From contig JAUJYZ010000104.1 of the NCBI GenBank assembly GCA_033675265.1, positions 224,859 to 288,858 of the forward strand: DNA of 64,000 nt. The letters run 5' to 3'. Positions within the stretch are counted from its first letter, which is position 1. Each line of letters opens with the position of its first letter. The position numbers and the translations under genes were made by a program. Origin of the DNA: Actinostola sp. cb2023. Taxonomy: Eukaryota; Cnidaria; Anthozoa; Actiniaria; Actinostolidae. The notes beneath the pieces were generated by a model. The model ran no database searches, was not told where the DNA came from, and saw nothing but the letters and a program-made list of their open reading frames with translations. Below are positions 11,301 to 22,095 of this stretch, piece by piece.

Positions 11301-13981
11301 TTTCAAGTACTAACAAGAGAAAAAAGTTGTAAAATGAGTTAAATGTGTAAAAACTCTAATATTATAAGTGCCCTAATAAGTGTCCTAATAAGTGTCCACC
11401 CTTTTCACTGAAATTTGAAATAAGTGCCCCCTTTAATAAGTGCCCCCTCCCCACCTGTCGCTTTTTCATTCACGCTATTAAATAGGGGATTATTAAAGTG
11501 CTACTTAGACGAAAATCGATCGAAGTTTAATTTAGCTGAAACTTCATTGAATAATTCTTCAATGGTCTAATAATAACTAGTTAAAATCTTTTTTCGATAT
11601 ACCAGAGGGAAGTACTATATTTTCATTAATCTTTAGAGGTGTCAGTGACGTCATCTACTCAACCCAACATTCAGCTCCATACATTTCTTTGTATTTTGTG
11701 AGTGAAAATATCTCAATATTTTGTTCAGATAACAGCTCTGCATTGAAGACAACTGGTCAGAAAATCAATCCTAAGCACATATATTGTAAGAAAACTCCTT
11801 CACCCAAACTTTTAGCTTCATAGAAATAAAATAATTCAAGAAACTAAACACAAAGAAATGTATGGAGCGAAGCTGTGTTGATTGTTACGGTTGAGTAGAT
11901 GACCTCACTGACACTTCTAAAGATTCATAAAAGTGTAATACTTCTCATAGGAATTTTGAGTAAACACATTAACCAGTATTGTATGGCTCTTTGAGATTAT
12001 TTCAGTGAAGTTTCAGCTGAATTAAACTTCGATCGATTTTCGTCTAAGTAGCACTTTAATGCTACTATGTACGTTAGAACTTTTTGGGAAAATATTTCAC
12101 AATTTGTATATTTAGAATAAAAAGGAAAAGAATGTGCACTGTTTGAATGGATTTAAAATTTGGTCAAATGTTATGTGCTAGTCCCCCTTTAAACTTTCCC
12201 GTTGAACTTATTTTAATTCTTACTTCCTTTAGGTTGAACAGAGGTTTTCTTTGTAAAAACTAAGAGAGGGAAGTCCTCTGACATTACTTCATTAGAAAGA
12301 GACCTAGAATTAAGTACATGTATATTAGTTTGTAAAGATCATTCCCAAATACTAAACACAACAACAATCGATTATAATTATCCTTGTACAGTGGAACCTC
12401 TATAATACGGACACTGAAGGGTCAGAAAAAGTATTATTGTTGAAAACAGATTTATTTCTCCATGGTTTCATCTATATATTGTTCTCAAAACATAATCATT
12501 GAATTTATAATTAATACAAATAATAAAAATAGTTAAAGTAGTGATCTAATAAAAGTAATAAAAATCTAATGTGGATAAAACTACCTGAAATGGCTTTATC
12601 TATAAATAATACAACAATATTTTTTCTAATTTTTTAGGTTCACTGCAGTAAATGTTTATTGCTTGGGCTGCCTGTGATTTGTTTTCGAAAACTACAAACG
12701 TTTCGATCCTTCCTCGGATAGAAATATAATATAGTGCATCCTGACGGCAATTACAAGATTTTTAATAATGAATTCCATACATGTTTACAAATTATATCCA
12801 ATGTTTTTGGCATCAAATTATATGCAACAAAGTGCTCAATATGGTGGCGTAGAGCGAATATAAAGTAAAGAAATAATTGAGTCGACGTTGAGTAACAATT
12901 ACATTTTATAACTACAGAACTGTTTCGTATGATAGCGGATTGACCCTATCACACTCATCAGGAGTAAAATGTAAAATGTTAAAGTTCTGACTAAAAATGA
13001 TTACATCAAGTTGATTATATTGAGATGTGCATGACTTACTCATGTATGTACGTGCAGGTGTGTACTTACGCGAATGCCTGCATGTTGACATGATATTATA
13101 TATACATGTACATGTACCTTAAAAATGGCTGAAAATTATCAGCAGGGGACATATTTCCCACAAGAAAAAGGATGCTCCTGCAAAGGTTGAGTGCTTGTTG
13201 GCATGCCTAAAACAAATTACAGAGCAAATATGTCAATGTGAATGTACAATTATTGCAATGTACTGGTATTGTTATGTTGTAAAAGGTTTTAAAATAAATT
13301 AGACATTCTAGTTGTACCTCTTCGACATCGTTGTTGATGAAGAGCAAATCACCTGCCCCTCTCTCTGCCAACCATTGCTGTGCTTTAGCTAAAAATAGTA
13401 ATTATAAATTTCAATTTCAATTTCTTATTTTTTTCGCAATTATATCCTAGAACATGCATATATACTGGGACATATGGTGTAATACATGTAACTGTTTCAT
13501 TTGAAATGGCAAGAAGACCCTCTTCCTCTTTTAAGGTTCCAAGTGCAAATTATAGTGATTTTAAACAATGATTATCCAACTATCGCTTTTTATTAAAATG
13601 GCCAACAACTTTAAACATTTTTAAACAAACTAATAACACATCTTTTTTTAAACTTGCTTAAATTATTAGATCACTACTTTTACTATTTATTACTTGGGCA
13701 CTAACGGAGGAAGTGGCCGAGTTATAAAATGCACTTGTTTGTTTTTATTTTTTGGTAACTACGAAAACGACTCTGATTGTTGTAACGGATTTACTAATTT
13801 TCGTCTACATTGTCGAAAAATTTATTTGATTTGATTCCCTATAAAATGTAAGCAAAAATATTTTGGTATTATTTAAACACCAAGTAAAAAAAACAGTTCC
13901 ATAATTTAGTCGAAAATTAGTATGTATAATAAGTGAACATTTTCGTGACTTACCGAGGTGCGAACCCGGCCAGAAAATCAT
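8362..13981 (-). CDS. ten-exon gene ending in an octapeptide-repeat coiled region, unknown function
   Basis: Ten minus-strand exons join with perfect phase: 13981-13954, 13388-13318, 13206-13118, 12303-12224, 11309-11205, 11072-10994, 10878-10845, 10312-10280, 9296-9224, 9080-8362. All have GT-AG borders. The product is 436 residues, with start MIFWPGSHLAKAQQWL. The first ~150 residues look globular (LLFINNDVEEA, ILFLVGNMSPADNF, NVILCIPVVVPGNAG), but I do not recognise the fold. Then come a Gln run, an acidic linker, and from about residue 198 a highly charged region dominated by the octapeptide DERQRVER, about 21 times, ending in a basic tail. The charged part should form a long helix or coiled coil. 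Other upstream exons cannot be excluded. Introns hold a 76-bp and a 64-bp tandem array and two clean MITEs, yet every splice site is intact, which suggests selection on a host gene. Confidence 0.72.
8470..8990 (-). repeat. 24-bp coding minisatellite with 120-bp higher-order period
   Basis: About 21-22 copies of a 24-bp unit (plus strand CTGTCTCTCGTCCCTCTCCA plus four bases). The pattern of unit variants repeats every five units: 8641-8760 and 8761-8880 are nearly identical. Because 24 is a multiple of three, copy-number change keeps the reading frame of the last exon of the gene at 8362-13981. Confidence 0.95.
9424..9869. repeat. 76-bp tandem repeat, about six copies, intronic
   Basis: TACTTATAAAGTAATAATTA recurs at 9425, 9501, 9577, 9653, 9729 and 9805, an exact 76-bp period with few substitutions. 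It lies in the intron between the exons ending at 9880/10280 and 9296. Confidence 0.95.
9880..10099. repeat. 64-bp tandem repeat that includes a possible cassette exon
   Basis: CATGTCCTCATCTCCAGGTG starts at 9883, 9947, 10011 and 10075. On the minus strand the block 10097-9880 has an acceptor (TTTATCAG) and a donor (GATG|GTAATT). It would introduce a stop in the frame of the surrounding gene, because 64 is not a multiple of three and all short frames close. It may be a premature-stop cassette, or non-exonic. Confidence 0.85.
10557..10771. mobile_element. intronic MITE with TA duplication
   Basis: The left arm is CACCTATTTCAAAAAAGGTTG followed by GCATCTGAAAT. The right arm is its complement, ending AAATAGGTG. 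TA lies at 10555-10556 and 10772-10773. It sits in an intron of the octapeptide-repeat gene. The ends resemble those of the 4441 and 8126 elements. Confidence 0.85.
11497..12055. mobile_element. 559-bp MITE with TTAA duplication
   Basis: The left arm starts AGTGCTACTTAGACGAAAAT and continues TCGATCGAAGTTTAAT. The right arm mirrors it and ends GTAGCACT. TTAA flanks both sides (11493-11496, 12056-12059). Inner arms (GTGTCAGTGACGTCATCTAC, and ATACATTTCTTTGT) are also inverted, so almost the whole element folds back. TTAA targets are used by Kolobok and piggyBac. The ends differ from those of the 1137 Kolobok element, so it belongs to another family. Confidence 0.85.
12389..12420 (+). repeat. lone pogo/Tigger-type transposon end
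   Basis: CAGTGGAACCTCTATAATAC followed by GGACACTGAAGG is the classic terminal sequence of pogo-group elements. No matching inverted end is seen, so it is a remnant. Confidence 0.4.
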
Positions 13982-14794
13982 GGGAAATATTGTTTACCAA
14001 GTATTTTTACCCGAATCCACCACGTACATTCATTTTGAATGTCACTTGAATTTGCTTCACCACAATGTTCTCGTTTAGTACAAGACGTTCATGAAGAATA
14101 TGGCTGCAAATAGAAACTACCATGATCCTTCAGGGTCGCACCTTTCAGAGTGTATGCATGTGTACATTTTGAAAGTCACACCACTGCGTGATTTTGGCCT
14201 GGTATTTTCTACAGGTTGGCTTATATATAGGAGGGATATATCAAAATGAACATCAAATACGCGTGGTATTTTCTAATCCTTTATTTCAATTACAAAACAA
14301 AAGAAAACGCGGGTTCAGGTGAATAGTAACATATTAATAACACCATGATTTAATAGCCTTCAAAGCACGCACTTTGAAGTCTTTTCAATAATTTCTTAGG
14401 TAATTTTACTTCAACTGCGGGCCAAAGGAAAACTATCTATTCTAATTCTGAACAAATGCAAACACTTTCATGACAGTAATTTAGATAGTAGAAACATATC
14501 AAAACAATTATTAGTGTTCATCAGGTTGTATGATTGCTGCATACAAAATGACACAATTGAGCAGTATATGTTTGTACTTGGCTTGTTGCGCACATGCAAC
14601 ATATAAGTATATAATGACAGTGATTTAGATGACAATAAACTTTGTTGAGTAATGTGAGATGTTTGTTAAATCTATGTTGATTGGGGATGACCAGTCATTA
14701 AATATGGAGGGGGTGGGGATAGAGAAAAAAAGTGTGTGGGGGGTCGGAGAGTGAGGGGCTGGGTTGCCGATTTTTGTATTTGCTGTATTGCAAA
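13982..14794. other. stretch without a supported gene
   Basis: This is upstream of the octapeptide-repeat gene and would contain its promoter if 13981 is the true start. Nothing else is recognisable apart from AT-rich sequence. Confidence 0.4.

Positions 14795-14827
<33 letters not shown>
14795..14827 (+). repeat. 33-base poly-G tract
   Basis: An uninterrupted run of 33 G followed by AGGGG. The strand-asymmetric run may form quadruplexes and is error-prone in sequencing. A solo GAGTACAAA-family end follows at about 14889. Confidence 0.9.
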
Positions 14828-14828
<1 letters not shown>

Positions 14829-15037
14829 GGGGTTCTCAAAAAAAGAGAGAATCGAATGATAGGGATGGGGAGGGATCGGTCCCTTATTAGAGTACAAAGA
14901 GTTAAACCGTGAAATATAATTAGCTCACTACATATTTACTTTAAACTGCAACATTTGGGTATGTTAAAATAATAGATGTAAATAAATTGACTAGGACGTC
15001 TTCTCCTATACCCCCTTTCCATTCTCTCCACATTCTT

Positions 15038-16261
15038 TCATTTAAAAAAAGATTGAAGGTCATCACGTAAAACCCCTCTTCTTTCCTTGATTTTTTGCTT
15101 TAATTGGTTCCATTTCGATTCGATGTTTTGGGTGTGAACACCAGTAACAGGATCCACAAAGTTAATGGAGTGGTTCACCACTCTGTGTGACGATACCTTA
15201 CTGGGTAGATGCTGTTCCAAATGATCGTATGCAGCCCAATCGTCGGAATGTACTTCACTTCCGGGCTTCAGGCATTGATCCATGATTGGCAATAGAGTCG
15301 CTCTGTTTCTTCTTGGAACAACTTGATAATAACCTCTTGTCCGTTGAAATTCTGTTGTTACTATACCAAAAACCCACACATCTGCATTCCGACGTCCTCT
15401 GTTGTACTGTGATGAAAGACAAGAAGATGCCACACTTGTTGTTATCGTGAGACCGAATTTTAACTACTAACAACCAAACACATGATCAACCGGCTGTTTT
15501 TATGCGCGGTAAGTTTGACTTACGGAATTCATACTGCAAGCATTCATTCGTAACACTCTAACAACCAATGTAGTGTTAATTAATTTATCGTTGTAGTTAA
15601 TTTATTATGCATTTAGCGCATTAGCCTGTAAATCAGTGTATTATAATCTAACAACCAAACACATGATCAACGCTGTTTTTATTCTCGGGAAGTTTGACTT
15701 TTTGGCAAACATAGTTTATTATAGCTTTCCTTGGGTTTGTGGTTAAATTTGCTTTCGTCGCATTGGACGATTGAGTTTGGACCACCAAACGGTATAAAGG
15801 GGTACGTTGAAATGTCTTCTGAGCAAACGTCTTCTAGAACCCTGTAAAACTTTCTGACGACATTCCTACTATGTCCAAGGGCTCTAGCAGTCCGTATTCT
15901 CGCGGTTTCCTCTGACCAAAAGTATATGAATAACATGGCGTTACCCAAAGAGATTTTTGGGATTTTGGCAAATATGCTGTTGCATCTAACATTTCGCTTT
16001 TTGTTGCATCTTCTACATCTCCTAAGAAAAGGGTATTAAATATGTCAAATTTTATATCGAACATGTAACGGTGTATGTTTATAAACTGATTGCTTACCAA
16101 ACATAACCATCAATGTGGTTGTCCGTTCTGTGAACGAGCAACATGTTCTGGTTGCAATCACCACAGTAGAGCGGGTTTGGTAGTAACGATCTTCTTTGTA
16201 ACCATTTGATGATCTTATGATTAGACCTTCTTTTAAGATTACTGAAGTATTCGAGATTCAT
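15038..16261 (-). CDS. Merlin-type (IS1016/ISXO2-like) transposase, probably disabled
   Basis: Exon 1 (16261-16098) encodes WLQRRSLLPNPLYC and a zinc motif, CGDC-N-CRRC, split across the first intron. Exon 2 (16021-15730) continues CNKKRNVRC and carries the first catalytic Asp in VQCDESKF. Exon 3 (15406-15038) reads YNRGRRNADVWVFG, then HSDDWAAYDHL (second Asp), VNHSINFVDP and THTQNIES-type HTQNIESKW (catalytic Glu). Phases fit exactly: 54 codons + 2 bases, 98 codons, then 123 codons including the stop, about 274 residues, normal for Merlin. The second donor reads AAG|GAAAGC instead of GTAAG, a single-base loss of the GT. The second intron contains two direct 52-55-bp repeats. Merlin elements are cut-and-paste DNA transposons. 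I could not identify the TIRs or the 8-9-bp duplication. Confidence 0.85.
15467..15699. repeat. two direct repeats 181 bp apart inside the Merlin gene
   Basis: CTAACAACCAAACACATGAT starts at 15467 and 15648 and continues TCAAC-CGGCTGTTTTTAT to AAGTTTGACT. They are in the second intron region of the Merlin transposase. They could be the ends or target copies of a small insertion, or a segmental duplication. Confidence 0.75.
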
Positions 16262-17128
16262 GTTTGCGATTTATCCAGGCGATTGAGATTTGTGTGTGGA
16301 AGACCAGTGAAGAAGTAACTCAACGAACCAATCAACAGGAGACCCGAGCTGTTGCTAAGAAACGTGTAAACATCAACAAACCAGCAAAAATAAAGTCAAA
16401 CAAACTCACGTCATGGTTAGCGATTTACACCTTGTTCACACCTCAGTATTGTTCGCATATTCCCAAACAATAGAATTGACCATATCTCATGTAAACGGGG
16501 CCTCAGGCTCATTTTGGTGGAGGGTTATATCTGTATGGCACTAAAATTCACAATATATTATTGGAAAATTTCACGTCATTGTGGTATTTTACTTTTGAGA
16601 TACAGAGTTTTTATTTTGTTGGTCTTTGACTCATTGTGTTTATTACAAGTCATGAATCAGTTCATGTTAATTACACACGGGTCGAAATAACATTTCAAAA
16701 ACAATCAGCAACACTGAATGTACAGTGGTACTGTTTGAGCAAAATTGGCATACAGTCATACAACTGACACCAACTACACCTACTACGCCAACTATGGCTA
16801 CTACACCTTCCAGAGGAGTGCGGTTCTGCAGGATAAATCGTAAAATATTAGTACTTCACGCAAACCTCTGATTTCACGATTGTGTGATTATACGAATCTC
16901 CGATTTTACAATTATACGATTTTAATACTGCCTCATACGAATCTCCGATTTTACGATTCTACGATTTTAATCCCACCTTATACGGAATCTCCGATTTTAC
17001 GATTCTAATGTGCTTAAATTTGTTCAGAAATCGGTTGCTTTGCCGTTCTGCCGACTCTGTACGTATTTGTTCCATGAACGAGGCATCTATTGTTATTCAA
17101 ATCTTGACCTGGTTTTGGTCATTGGGAT
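16262..17128. repeat. gene-free stretch with a 45-bp tandem repeat (16889-17010)
   Basis: TACGAATCTCCGATTTTAC recurs at 16891, 16936 and (TACGGAATC) 16981, a 45-bp period, about 2.7 copies. The rest shows no gene. It would include the 5' flank of the Merlin gene. Confidence 0.75.
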
Positions 17129-19715
17129 CTAGTGTTTTCCATTCTTCTTACCTTCTACAGCTTTGGCATCTTTAAGTCTTTTGCTGTATGCCCAGGGCTT
17201 CCATGTATCACATTCTGAAAAACCAATACTGCAACCTACCTTGTTCAGGTCATCTTTTGAAACATTTGCAAATGGAGATGGGTATGTTGCTGCATTATTT
17301 AATTCCCCTGAGAACGTTGCCAACCATTTTTGGTCAGCAGGTACAAGTTCAAAAACAAATGTGCACTCAATACCCCTGATAGTATATACATTAGATTCAA
17401 TATTTGGCAAGTCCACATCACGCAGCTGAGAGGCATTACCTTTTCATGTGGGGATGTTCCTCCTTGCAGTTTGCCCCCAACAGGATGAAATTGTCATAAC
17501 ATGACGCCACTCGGTCAGTTATGTTAAGAAAGGATATCAGCCAAGCAGTGGCCTCATTGTGTTTTCCGAAAGGGGCACCATCAGCCCCAATGGCTACAGC
17601 AAAAGCCCCCTCAGCATTTCCAAACCAGTCAAGTGACATAACTTCTGCCTGTTCTAGGTATAGATAGAGATTAGCGAGATCAATTAAATACTTCTCTAGA
17701 TCTCTGCAGCGTCCACTAACTGGTTCTAGCAAATCACCACTTTCTTCTGAAAACTCACCTACTTGCGCCTGGGGTACTGGTAGTAATTCACCTATATCAT
17801 ACGATGTCATAAATTTGATCAGTTTTTTATATTCTACCAACCTTGGAAGATATTAATGTCCGGCAAAGGTGTGACGACATTTTGCTACCCTTTTCTTTAA
17901 TTTCCCTGATGCAGCTTTATATATGTTGGCTGACATTTTGGCAATTGATTCATATTTTCTTCTACTCAGTAGCCCTCCAGTATAAAATACACTTGCAGAC
18001 CTAGATATATTTTCAATACTCTTTTCAAAGGCAGCAATATATTTATTCACTATGCCTGGTAAAATCTTATTTCTAACTCTATCAGAACAGCTAATGTAAC
18101 TAGTGAGCTCTTTATTACTTTTACAGTTTACTAGAGTAAGCCATAAACCAGCACGGGCATCCTTGTTCTGCTGCTTAGCTGTCCGATTTGTAGTAGAATG
18201 AATAAGTCTGTTTAGCTGCAAAGTCTTTGTTCTAAGTAAACAATAATAATAATAATAATAATGAAAATAAAAATAATAAAATTTGCCATAAAATGCAAAC
18301 AAAATGTAGCATGAGCACATATCAAATACAACTGTACAATATTTTCCTGTAATGACCAATCGAAATAATATATTTGTGTTAACAGTAGTCTGAGTACAAA
18401 CACTAAAACCATGCAATGCTTTACACTAATTTCAAGCACGTGCTGGCTCCGTGGTGTGTGAGCTATTCGTCATTCTATGTGTCTGTATTCTTATTGACAA
18501 TGGTAAACCAGCCAATCAGATTGCGAGATCATGCTCTGTTACTGTAAAATACTAAATAGCATTACCTAAACAATAGAAAAATATAGAAATATTGATATTT
18601 AGCACTAAAGAGTACTACAGTACATGTATTTATGTTGCACGGTTTAAGTGTTTGTACTCTACAGAAGACTATTGCATTTGATAGGTGTACTCATTACTAC
18701 TTAATGTACATTACCTATGTCGCCTTGCCATAGACTTGGACAGCTGAGGCACATCAGAATTGCTAGTGAGAACTGTTGGCTGTGCATTCTTCCTTGGTAG
18801 ATGTGCCATCTCATCCAATGCGAGTCCTCTACAAGTATCATAAAGCCTATGTATTAATTAGTTGCCTTTTGTTGCCATTAGTGACCCTCAGCCTAATTAT
18901 GGATGACTTCTTGATCCATGATATTAGTAGTAGTATTAGTAGTACTATTAGCAGTGTTTCGATATTTATATACCTCCTTTTTTAGGCTTTCCAGTTGCAA
19001 TTGAAGCTGCTCCAGTTCTTGCTTGGCTTTGATAATATCTTGATGTTTTTCAATTGCCTGCTCTCTCAGCTCTTTCCTATGCCCTGCCAGCATTCCAATG
19101 TCATATCTTGGTTTACCCATTGATGCTTGCAGTTCCAGTAAACAAAGTTCAATGATGTTGAAACAGCAGTTTATTCACATATCACTCACAGCACACGAGT
19201 CATACTAATTTTTGCTTACAAACACAGCTCACATGAACTTATATTTACACTTTTTTACACTTTTGCTTCTATTTCAATGTTGTGTAACCCCACAATTGTT
19301 CCAAAAAACCAGTTTGCCCTAAAATGAACAGTTTGACTATTATTCTTAAAAGTCACCACAACAGGGTTGTCTCTGTCCACGACAATCTTTGCTGTACCTT
19401 GGTTCAAAAATGTTCGCTCCAGAAATTCCTTGACCTGCTCTCCGGTTCCTTTCTTCAATACAAACACCAGCTTCTTCATATGATTATGAGTGCAATATAA
19501 CAATTTCAGTTTGCTGTTTGCTTTGTTCAATTGTCGTCTCGTAGGAATTAGAAGAAGCAATAGATAAAATAATATCGAACACCTGTTCATCAACGTCCCT
19601 TGAAAATTCTATCAGCCAAGGATTTCTTCTAGCACCTTTTCTTCTGAGCCTCCGTTTAATGTTTGTGCACCAGTGTAATAGCTCTGTCTTAGCGGTTACA
19701 AACGCACGAATGAAC
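17129..19715 (-). pseudogene. decayed multi-exon transposase-like gene
   Basis: Minus-strand pieces in order: 19715-19595 (FVTAKTELLHWC, RNPWLIEFSRDVDEQ), 19593-19255 (KKLVFVLKKGTGEQVKEFL), a coiled-coil exon 19120-18893, exon 18828-18715 (LDEMAHLPRKNAQ), exon ~18230-17853, then 17852-17436 with VAIGADGAPFGKHNEA, SFLNITDRVASCYDNFILLG and NCKEEHPH, then 17425-17129 with FELVPADQKWLATFSGELNN. I recall the series DGAPFGK, FLN..RV.S...NF..GANC and PADMKW..GELSN from repetitive ORFs of cnidarians and sponges. The first is a candidate catalytic Asp region. Breaks: an in-frame TAA at 17853-17855, a TAA at 17436-17438, and a frame change just after it. There is also a frame mismatch between the two 5' pieces. 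Function is inferred as transposition only. Confidence 0.6.
18392..18659. mobile_element. GAGTACAAACAC-family MITE inside an intron
   Basis: It starts GAGTACAAACACTAAAACC and ends GGTTTAAGTGTTTGTACTC. Internal blocks AAACAATAGAAAAATATAGA and ATTTAGCACTAAAGAGTAC recall the copy at 4820-5129. It lies in the intron between exons 18828-18715 and ~18230 of the decayed transposase-like gene. Confidence 0.75.
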
Positions 19716-20658
19716 CTACAAGAAAAAACAAATAAGCAAGCGCTTTATAATACTGCTGGTAGAAATTCACGGAGCAGCAACATGGTAGCCTAATATTTAG
19801 CACAAGACTTTAAAACACATCCTTTGGCAATCGTATCGTTTCGAAATTTCAAAACAGGGATAATTTCCCGTTATTTTCATCGAAATTCTGATGACTTTTA
19901 ACTCAAATATTGTGTATATCCGTACTTACCGAAAACATATCTTTCTTGTTTGATGCCTGATTTTCTTCGGAAATGGCTCTATTTCTGCAGGAAAGTCTGC
20001 TTGACACGATGGCCGACAGTCGAAGAAGAGAAGCCAAGTGAGAACCCAGTTTTCTTCAGTTAAATATGACCGTGATCAACTAGGGAGAGGGCCCAGAATG
20101 CATTGCGAGCAGAGCGCGCGTCATTCAAATTTTTCCTAGGGCGTTTGTTTTGAGACTGATTTCGCCAGTGTGCAAGTATTTAAATTACATAAGTTACCGT
20201 GAAAATGTAAAGTTGTTTTAGTTCGTCCATGGCTTTGTCCGCCGTCTTGTGTTTCCGTGTGTGTTTTTGCCACAGTTGCGTTAGTTGAGGGGAGTCATTG
20301 AGTCTGAGATTGCCAGATTTAGTTGAGTCGTAGTCGCCATGCTCGGCTTGAAGATAGAGTGAGCGTGCTTTAGTGGTCATTTTAAAGCTGACGTTGTGTT
20401 CATTGTAGGTTTCTTTGGTCTTGTTTTGACCGGAGAGGAAGCTGGTCGCTTCTCCCCAATAGGAAGTCTTTCTGCGTAAACTTTGCTGGCGTCAACGAAG
20501 GTTGTGCTGGTGTTATTAGCCCAGCAGCTGGTTTCTGCGTCTGTTGATGGCGCGTCTTCGTCGATGACCAGCTTTCCTCCCCGGTCACTTGTAGAGGTTT
20601 CTGACTCAGTCAGAGATGGAATCTCGTGCCTCTGAGTCAGGAACTGTCATGGTGTCGT

Positions 20659-21276
20659 TCACTGTAGGGGTGAAGCTGTCTTTGCCGTTGGTGTGGGTGT
20701 CTGTTTTTTCTTGTTTAAAGGGCATTCACGGACCAGGTGTTCGAGTGATGAACACCTGACGCACGTCTTGGGCTGCCCAGTGTATTTTATGCCGATGTTG
20801 TGACCGGCATAATGAATACGACTGGGTATAGCCTGCGTCAAGGTGTCGAATTCGATCACTCGAACACCGTTTTCGAACTTTTTAAGATCTGCTTCTTTGT
20901 ATTTCAGTCGCCTGATGTGGAGTATCTTTCCATACCTGGCCATGATATCTTGCAATTCCTTGTCGGGAAATTGTATGGGTACAAACACGGACACGTGTAT
21001 CTTGGTTTTCGCCACGCGAAGGTCATAGTGTCGACCACCGAAGTCCAAGCCATTTGCCGCGATGTTTGTGGCTTCTTGGGCTGTACGGCAGACGATGTCG
21101 ATGGCTCGCCCGCCGTATGAGGCTTGGGCTCCGAGGATCCCCTTGTGGCATGTTTTGAGAGCACAAAGTGCTTGGATTACGGTTATTTCGTCGTCTTTGG
21201 ACAGTTGAATTCGGGCGATGCATCCATCGGAAGTGTATTTCGCAATGGGGTGTCTTGGTGATGTCTTTGGAGGCAA
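20659..21276 (-). CDS. LINE ORF1-like protein with CCHC zinc knuckle
   Basis: A 205-residue minus-strand ORF. The middle has an RRM-like alternation (IHVSVFVPIQFP, LQDIMARYGKILHIRRLKY, GVRVIEFDT). The end carries a zinc knuckle, CVRCSSLEHLVREC, followed by a basic tail (NKKKQTPTP). This order is typical of ORF1 RNA-binding proteins of Tx1/L1-type non-LTR retrotransposons. Downstream minus frames (20588-20400, 20380-20180) may be frame-broken continuation. No reverse transcriptase follows, so the element is truncated. A host ZCCHC-type gene is the alternative. Confidence 0.6.
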   Translation of the reverse strand: MPPKTSPRHPIAKYTSDGCIARIQLSKDDEITVIQALCALKTCHKGILGAQASYGGRAIDIVCRTAQEATNIAANGLDFGGRHYDLRVAKTKIHVSVFVPIQFPDKELQDIMARYGKILHIRRLKYKEADLKKFENGVRVIEFDTLTQAIPSRIHYAGHNIGIKYTGQPKTCVRCSSLEHLVRECPLNKKKQTPTPTAKTASPLQ

Positions 21277-22095
21277 AATTCGCTCGGTATAAAAGCGAAT
21301 TTATAAAATCTAACTGACTCGGACCGTGCTTGAGTCGGTTATCTGCTGACTGGAAGAAAGATTTCTCGATATAGGTGAGAAAGAGAGGTAGCACCGACAG
21401 CAAGTTGCGAATATCATTACGGCTTCCTAGTTACGAATTACAAAACCTCTTTCCAGTGTGGGATGAGTTGAGCTGTATCCTGCGCATGGCAGTGATGTCA
21501 CAAGTACCTTTACAAGAAAGTTTTGTAATTTTCTTGTATTATTTGCTTAGAATTTGTATACTGTTATAAATCAAGGTAAATTGGGATGGAGTTTTAAAAG
21601 TCGTTTATAAAACTCGAGCCCGTGTTATATGCCGATAAAACACGGTCTCTCGTTCTATAAACTTCACATTGAATGATGATGAAATAAAATTGAATTGAAT
21701 TGAATTGAATTGAAAATTTACTAAATTAGAGCTGCTCTTTTCATTTCTGGAGTTCATTTTGACACTGGTGTCCAATTTAAGAAGTGTGACCTCTTAGTGC
21801 AAGTAGCCTATTTGAGTTAGCACACATGTTTGCACTGATCTGCTATCGAATTCTCCCCAACTTAACTCGGTTTTCATGGGAGACGTGATCCATTTCTTTT
21901 AAAAACTATCAACTATGAACTTGTTCTGATCTCTGTTCGCAATCGCAGGTTTGTGTTGGACGCTTTGTTTACCTTGCATTTTGAGTTTCACTTCAAGCAT
22001 GGTGTTCGAGTTTTTGAAGAGAGCAATCCCAGAGATTTGAATACCTTTTTTATGCGGAGGGCTGTTGAGATATATTTCAAGACCACTTAAACCAA
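21277..22095. repeat. non-coding stretch with a (TGAAT)n microsatellite at 21690-21712
   Basis: The pentamer TGAAT repeats about four times after AATAAAAT, looking like the simple-repeat tail of a plus-strand retroelement whose body would be upstream. No convincing gene is visible otherwise. Confidence 0.5.

Noticed and set aside
14625..14897. Proline-rich minus-strand ORF
   Set aside because: Produced by the poly-G tract.
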